Program-made: the position numbers and the translations under genes
Notes under the pieces: model-generated
What the model saw: the letters and a program-made list of their open reading frames with translations, nothing else
Database searches by the model: none
Told to the model about the DNA's origin: nothing
Shown: positions 23,077-26,548 of the stretch, piece after piece
How positions within the stretch are numbered: the first letter of the stretch is position 1
Layout of the letters: each line of letters starts with the position of its first letter
Source of the DNA: Planctomycetaceae bacterium
Lineage (GTDB): Bacteria > Planctomycetota > Phycisphaerae > SM23-33
Length of the DNA: 26,548 nucleotides
NCBI GenBank assembly: GCA_021371965.1
Contig: JAJFVE010000119.1
Coordinates: 1 to 26,548, forward strand
Direction of reading: 5' to 3'

Positions 23077-23502
23077 TTATTCCGCCGCCTGCGGCGTGGC
23101 AGCTTTCTCCCCGCTCTCGTCCGCCAGGGCGATGGCCGATGCAATGGCGTGCGTCTCGACGTGGCTGATCGAGATCAGCACGCGTTTGATTCCGCGGGCG
23201 CGGGCGATCTCTTCGCAGCGCCCGCTGAGAAAAACATCCGGCTGCCCCGACGGCGCGTTGCGCACCTCGACGTCCGTCCAAGCGATCCCGTTGGTCCAGC
23301 CCGTCCCGAGCACCTTGAGGACCGCCTCCTTGGCGGCGAAACGCCCGGCGAGGTGCTCGATCTTGCGCGCCGGCCTGCGGTCGCAGTAGGCAAGCTCCAG
23401 CGGCGTGAAGACGCGCTCGAGGAACCGCTGCCCGTGGCGATCGATCGCCTCCTGCAGCCGCCCGGTGGGAACCATGTCCACGCCATGTGCGATCACGTTC
23501 AT
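23077..23502 (-). CDS. acpS: Holo-[acyl-carrier-protein] synthase
   Basis: 141 residues. AcpS transfers 4'-phosphopantetheine from CoA to apo-ACP in the cytoplasm. 'MNVIAHGVDMVPTGRLQEAI' (Asp9) and 'LAGRFAAKEAVLKVLGTGWT' (Lys58-Glu59) give the Mg2+ and catalytic residues; 'RVLISISHVETHAIASAIAL' is the typical C-terminal strand/helix with SISH. A short acidic tail (ADESGEKAATPQAAE) is slightly longer than usual. With lpxB 12 bp downstream, ACP activation and lipid A assembly, which uses acyl-ACP substrates, are linked in one transcript. The divergent promoter region contains the GTAGCC repeat. Confidence 0.95.
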   Translation of the reverse strand: MNVIAHGVDMVPTGRLQEAIDRHGQRFLERVFTPLELAYCDRRPARKIEHLAGRFAAKEAVLKVLGTGWTNGIAWTDVEVRNAPSGQPDVFLSGRCEEIARARGIKRVLISISHVETHAIASAIALADESGEKAATPQAAE

Positions 23503-23543
23503 AGACGCACAGTCTACGCCAAAACGTGCGGTGAAGAAAGATG

Positions 23544-23652
23544 GTAGCCCGTAGCCTGTAGCCCGTAGCCGGTAAGAACGGGTAACCAGTTGCCTTACTC
23601 TGGCTACCGGCTACTGCCTTATTCCGGCTACCGGCTACCGGCTACTGGCTAC
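23544..23652. repeat. GTAGCC/GGCTAC inverted repeat array
   Basis: The left part holds five GTAGCC-type units (23544-23571: GTAGCCCGTAGCCTGTAGCC and onward). The right part (23598-23652) holds several GGCTACCGGCTAC units, the reverse complement. The array can fold into a large hairpin and fills the divergent gap between acpS and the exported phosphoesterase-like gene. No 25-40 bp spacer structure, so not CRISPR. Confidence 0.8.
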
Positions 23653-23719
23653 TTCTTTCACGCCGTTGACACCCTTGGCATGATCGGCCATACTGCCCAC
23701 CTAACCCCACAGGAGCACC

Positions 23720-25486
23720 ATGATGCCATTGACGAAGCGAATGCTGTTGGGCGGCCTGTTTGTCGCGGCCTTGAGCGTAAATGCGATTCAGGCGGCCGAC
23801 ACCAATGAAGTGGCCGGGCCTTTCGAGAACATCAAGACCGCGCCGGTGGCGGTCACGTGGCAGTACAGCAACGACGACGGCAAGACCTTCTCCGACAAGC
23901 CCCTCGCCGGGCCCAAGGCCGGCGCTGACCCGCGCCACACCCGCGAGCAATTTCTCTACGTGTTTAAGGGCACGTTCGATGTGGCAGACCCCGCCAAGAT
24001 CGCCGGACTGTGGGTGCGGATCACCGACGGGCTCAAGGACACCAAGGCCACCATCTGCAACGGCGACATCTTCGGCGCTGCCTCGGGCTACTGGAAGGAC
24101 CTGGGCTTCTGCCCGACGCTGCTTGAGGCGTCCATCAAGCTCAACGACAAAGTCGTGCCGTTCCCCCACGGCGGCCCGCTGGTGCAGTTCTGGGTGCCCC
24201 TGACCGGCCAACTCGTCAAGGGCAAGAACACCGTGGAGCTTCGCGGCAACATGTACACCTTCTGGCAGGATAAACCGGCCGAGGCCCTGGACGCGCTGGT
24301 CGTCGCGGCCGAGGCGCAACCGGCCGAGATCTACAATGGCCCGATCCTGGGCGATTTCGGCGAAACATACTTCACGCTCGCCTGCCGTACGCAGTTGCCG
24401 GCCGACCTGACGGTCGAAGCCACGCCGACGGAGCCTGCCGCCGCGGCGGTCACTGTGGTGTCCGCCGGCAAGATCTGGCATCGCGTCAAGGTAGAGGTGC
24501 CCAAGGGCACGCGCAAACTCAGCTACACGCTGACGGCCAAGGTCGGCACGCACGTGACGAAGCGCGGACCCTACGCCGTGACGCTGGGCGATAGCAAGGC
24601 CTACCGCTTCGTGGCGTTTGGCCACCCGCAGCAGCAGCTCACCGGCGACCTGGACAAGGAGCCCCTGGCCGTCAACAGCAAGCTGATCCTCAAGGCCCAG
24701 CCGGACTTCGTGGTCAACACCGGCAACCTGCTCGAGCAGGGCGCGTGGTCGTTCTGGTGGGAATCGGCGTACATCAAACCGGCCTCCGAACTGCTGGCGC
24801 GAGTGCCGACTCTGATCACCCCCTGCGCCGACGACTACACCGGCATCTTCGACGAACTGCATTACACCCCCGCCGACGACGGCTACGGACATAGCTGGAC
24901 GAAGGTGATGGGACCGGTGCGGTTCATCGGCATCGACGGCAACATGGACTGGAAGGCCGGCGGCGAGAACGCCAAGTGGCTCGAGGGCGTGCTCAAGGCT
25001 GCCACCGACAAGTTCGTGATCGTGCTGGCGGGCTATCCGGCGTACTCGTCGGGCATCAACAGCAAGAAGATTTTCGGCGGGCGCATCGCCACCCGCGACG
25101 TGATCCTGCCGCTGTGCGGCAAGTACAAGGCCACCATGATGCTGTGCAGTTGGGATCCGACGTACGAGCGCATCGAACTGCCGCCGGAGAAGGGCTGCAC
25201 GCAGATCGTCACCGGCTGCATCGGCCGCGGGAGCTGGCACCGCTGGGACACCCGCATGGGCTCGCACCCGTTCGGCCCGCCCAACGGCAACGCCCGCGGC
25301 ACGGTCGGCAAGGTCGTGCGCCCCGACGGCGGCGAATGGGTCGGCTACTTCGGCACGCGGCACTTCTGCGTCTTCGACGTCAAGGACAACACCCTGGAGA
25401 TGAAGGTCCTCAAGACCGGCCCGGCCGACGCCGACATCAAGGACCTCAAGGTCCTCGACCAGAAGACCTTCAAGCCCAGGAACTGA
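23720..25486 (+). CDS. Exported calcineurin-like phosphoesterase-fold protein, probably inactive
   Basis: 588 residues. Signal peptide MMPLTKRMLLGGLFVAALSV with a likely cut after IQA (residue 25). An N-terminal beta-sandwich (about 30-200, 'DPAKIAGLWVRITDGLKDTK', 'LVKGKNTVELRGNMYTFWQD') is followed by a phosphoesterase-like domain from about 297. Its five metal-site blocks can be recognised but are all altered: GH302PQ for GD.Q; GN336LLE for GDL.E; CADDY (369-373) for GNHDY; GYPAYS (438-443) for HHPPYS; SWDPTYER (477-484) for GHDHxYER. Most metal ligands are therefore missing. A secreted fold-only or binding role is the inference. ATG 23720 lies after a good AGGAG. Confidence 0.82.
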   Translation: MMPLTKRMLLGGLFVAALSVNAIQAADTNEVAGPFENIKTAPVAVTWQYSNDDGKTFSDKPLAGPKAGADPRHTREQFLYVFKGTFDVADPAKIAGLWVRITDGLKDTKATICNGDIFGAASGYWKDLGFCPTLLEASIKLNDKVVPFPHGGPLVQFWVPLTGQLVKGKNTVELRGNMYTFWQDKPAEALDALVVAAEAQPAEIYNGPILGDFGETYFTLACRTQLPADLTVEATPTEPAAAAVTVVSAGKIWHRVKVEVPKGTRKLSYTLTAKVGTHVTKRGPYAVTLGDSKAYRFVAFGHPQQQLTGDLDKEPLAVNSKLILKAQPDFVVNTGNLLEQGAWSFWWESAYIKPASELLARVPTLITPCADDYTGIFDELHYTPADDGYGHSWTKVMGPVRFIGIDGNMDWKAGGENAKWLEGVLKAATDKFVIVLAGYPAYSSGINSKKIFGGRIATRDVILPLCGKYKATMMLCSWDPTYERIELPPEKGCTQIVTGCIGRGSWHRWDTRMGSHPFGPPNGNARGTVGKVVRPDGGEWVGYFGTRHFCVFDVKDNTLEMKVLKTGPADADIKDLKVLDQKTFKPRN

Positions 25487-25582
25487 TCCCGATTTCGGAT
25501 TGCGGATTGCGGATCAGGTTCTCGATCCGCCCGGCATGGCGATACGCGATGTTGTTTCTCGCGTGTCGCCATGTCATTTCCG

Positions 25583-25702
25583 GGGACGGGGAGTGCGGGA
25601 TTGAAGGGATTAGAAACGGATTAAGAGGATTGAAACGGAGATGAGACCGGGACGGCCTTTCTATTCGTCCTCGTCCTCGTCGTCGTCCTCGTCGTCGGTT
25701 GT
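25583..25702 (+). repeat. ~110-bp interspersed element, copy 2
   Basis: GGGACGGGGAGTGCGGGA, GGATTGAAAC, GACCGGGA, TCCTCGTCCTCG and CGTCGTCGGTTGT appear in the same order as in copy 1 (16593-16703, opposite orientation). It ends in a (TCG/TCC)n tract that is longer here. The 25487-25753 gap holds this element and a short GGATTGC repeat at its left, with no gene. Confidence 0.8.
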
Positions 25703-25753
25703 ACTAACCACTATCTTCCGCGCCAAACTCACCTCTGCCCACACAACTCGCCA

Positions 25754-26548
25754 CTACTTCCGGCGCTTGTCGGGCGACTTCTTGATGCGGTCTTCCAGGT
25801 GGAAGATGCGTGTCGGGGTGTCTACGAACATCCAGCCGGCGATCTGCTTGGCGCGATCGAGGTCGAAGCTGCCGTCGGCTATCTTCTGCGCCAAGGCGGC
25901 CGCTACGTTTTGCCTCGCCAGCGTGGCGTGGCCGTAGACGCCGTCGATGAAGCAGTAGTCGCCGCCGAAGGCCGTGATCTTGTTGGCTGGCACCGCGTCG
26001 AGCCATTCGACGATCGCCCGGCGGGCGGCCTCGGGGCTGATGATGTGGCCCCAGCACATGTCGATGAAGACGTTGCGGAAGTTCTTGGCCAGGTTCGACA
26101 GCTCCATGATGAACGGATAGCTCATGTGGAAGATGTCGAACTTCACGTTGGAGTATTCCAGAAACAGGTTCGTCAGCAGCACGGGGTTCGAGTGGGCGAT
26201 GTGGTTGCCGTTGCCCTCGTGCAGGCCGGTGTGGATCTGGAACGTCAGCCCGCGCGCGTCGGCCAGCTTGAGCAGCGCGTGCATCATGTAATCCTGGAAA
26301 CCCTTGGCCATGTGCGTTCCCGGCTGCCACGGGGCCGAGTGGTTGGGGCCGAAGAAGCGGTTGAACTCTTCCTCGGCGACGGCGCGCGGGGTCTTCTCGA
26401 ACAGCAGCGTGCGCGAGTACGCCAGGCCGCACTTGAGGGCCACCGCCCCGCCCTTGAGGCACTTGTCCAGATGCAGTTCCAGGGCATGCTCCCAGTCTTC
26501 GATCGAGTGGATCTCCACGCCGACTTCCTGGCCGACCTGCCGCACGCG
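25754..26548 (-). CDS. Amidohydrolase-family protein, 5' end cut by window edge
   Basis: At least 264 codons; the frame is still open at the right edge, so the N-terminus is missing. 'LTFQIHTGLHEGNGNHIAHS', 'NVKFDIFHMSYPFIMELSNL', 'NVFIDMCWGHIISPEAARRA' and 'NKITAFGGDYCFIDGVYGHA' give the strand-His and strand-Asp pattern of amidohydrolase_2 (PF04909) TIM-barrel enzymes. The HTG, HMS and FGGDY residues are likely metal and catalytic positions. The N-terminal HxH metal motif would lie beyond the edge. A basic tail (IKKSPDKRRK) closes it. Substrate unknown; sugar-acid or aromatic-acid chemistry are both seen in this family. Followed by the interspersed element. Confidence 0.85.
   Translation of the reverse strand, partial: RVRQVGQEVGVEIHSIEDWEHALELHLDKCLKGGAVALKCGLAYSRTLLFEKTPRAVAEEEFNRFFGPNHSAPWQPGTHMAKGFQDYMMHALLKLADARGLTFQIHTGLHEGNGNHIAHSNPVLLTNLFLEYSNVKFDIFHMSYPFIMELSNLAKNFRNVFIDMCWGHIISPEAARRAIVEWLDAVPANKITAFGGDYCFIDGVYGHATLARQNVAAALAQKIADGSFDLDRAKQIAGWMFVDTPTRIFHLEDRIKKSPDKRRK

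Noticed and set aside
23544..23652. Possible CRISPR array in the acpS divergent gap
   Set aside because: Units are 6 bp with no regular 25-40 bp spacers, and the two halves are inverted, not direct. It is a simple-sequence palindrome.

Overview
The window is 26.5 kb of high-GC bacterial chromosome (clearly above 60% G+C by eye). It most resembles a Planctomycetota genome, probably of the Phycisphaerae or a related lineage. The clues are a PEP-CTERM surface protein, two prepilin-like proteins with an FARHRG..NVL..DG tail motif, a XylR-type (sugar-binding plus AraC) regulator, a membrane-anchored J-like protein, lpxB (so a lipid-A outer membrane), and many short palindromic repeats between genes. 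The assignment is inference from gene content; there is no rRNA marker here.

Layout. 1-5.5 kb, all minus strand: an HlyD/MacA-type adaptor cut by the left edge, a URO-D family protein, a secreted HExxH protein, a XylR-type regulator and a lipoprotein. 5.7-7.4 kb (minus): a large multi-pass membrane protein, divergent from tilS (7.5-8.9 kb, plus). 9.1-10.4 kb (plus): two tandem, translationally coupled paralogous membrane proteins. 10.5 kb: tRNA-Leu(UAA), minus. 10.7-11.4 kb: the PEP-CTERM protein (minus), divergent from an unusually built GH2 glycosidase (11.8-14.6 kb, plus) and the J-like protein (14.8-15.6 kb). 15.6-17.7 kb (minus): an RluB/RsuA-type pseudouridine synthase and a type I mannose-6-phosphate isomerase. 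17.9-18.2 kb (plus): a stand-alone tRNA-binding OB-fold protein. 18.5-19.3 kb (minus): a TIM-barrel-like unknown with a good terminator. 19.6-21.8 kb (plus): the paralogous prepilin-like pair. 21.9-23.5 kb (minus): the acpS-lpxB operon. 23.7-25.5 kb (plus): a secreted calcineurin-like phosphoesterase-fold protein whose metal-ligand motifs are all altered. 25.75 kb to the right edge (minus): an amidohydrolase.

The window is mostly housekeeping (tRNA modification, tRNA, lipid A, acyl carrier activation) mixed with carbohydrate and surface functions (GH2, ManA, XylR, PEP-CTERM, pseudopilins). It is not one large operon. I see no CRISPR, phage, transposase or defence locus.

The most unusual signal lies between the genes. 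At least seven kinds of short repeat or palindrome sit at gene boundaries, and in four places the repeat sequence itself supplies the TAG stop codon of the neighbouring gene. The other leading observations are the apparent pseudophosphatase, a three-copy direct repeat at 20-21 bp spacing upstream of the XylR-type gene, and a small ORF that seems to be cut off by one of the repeats.
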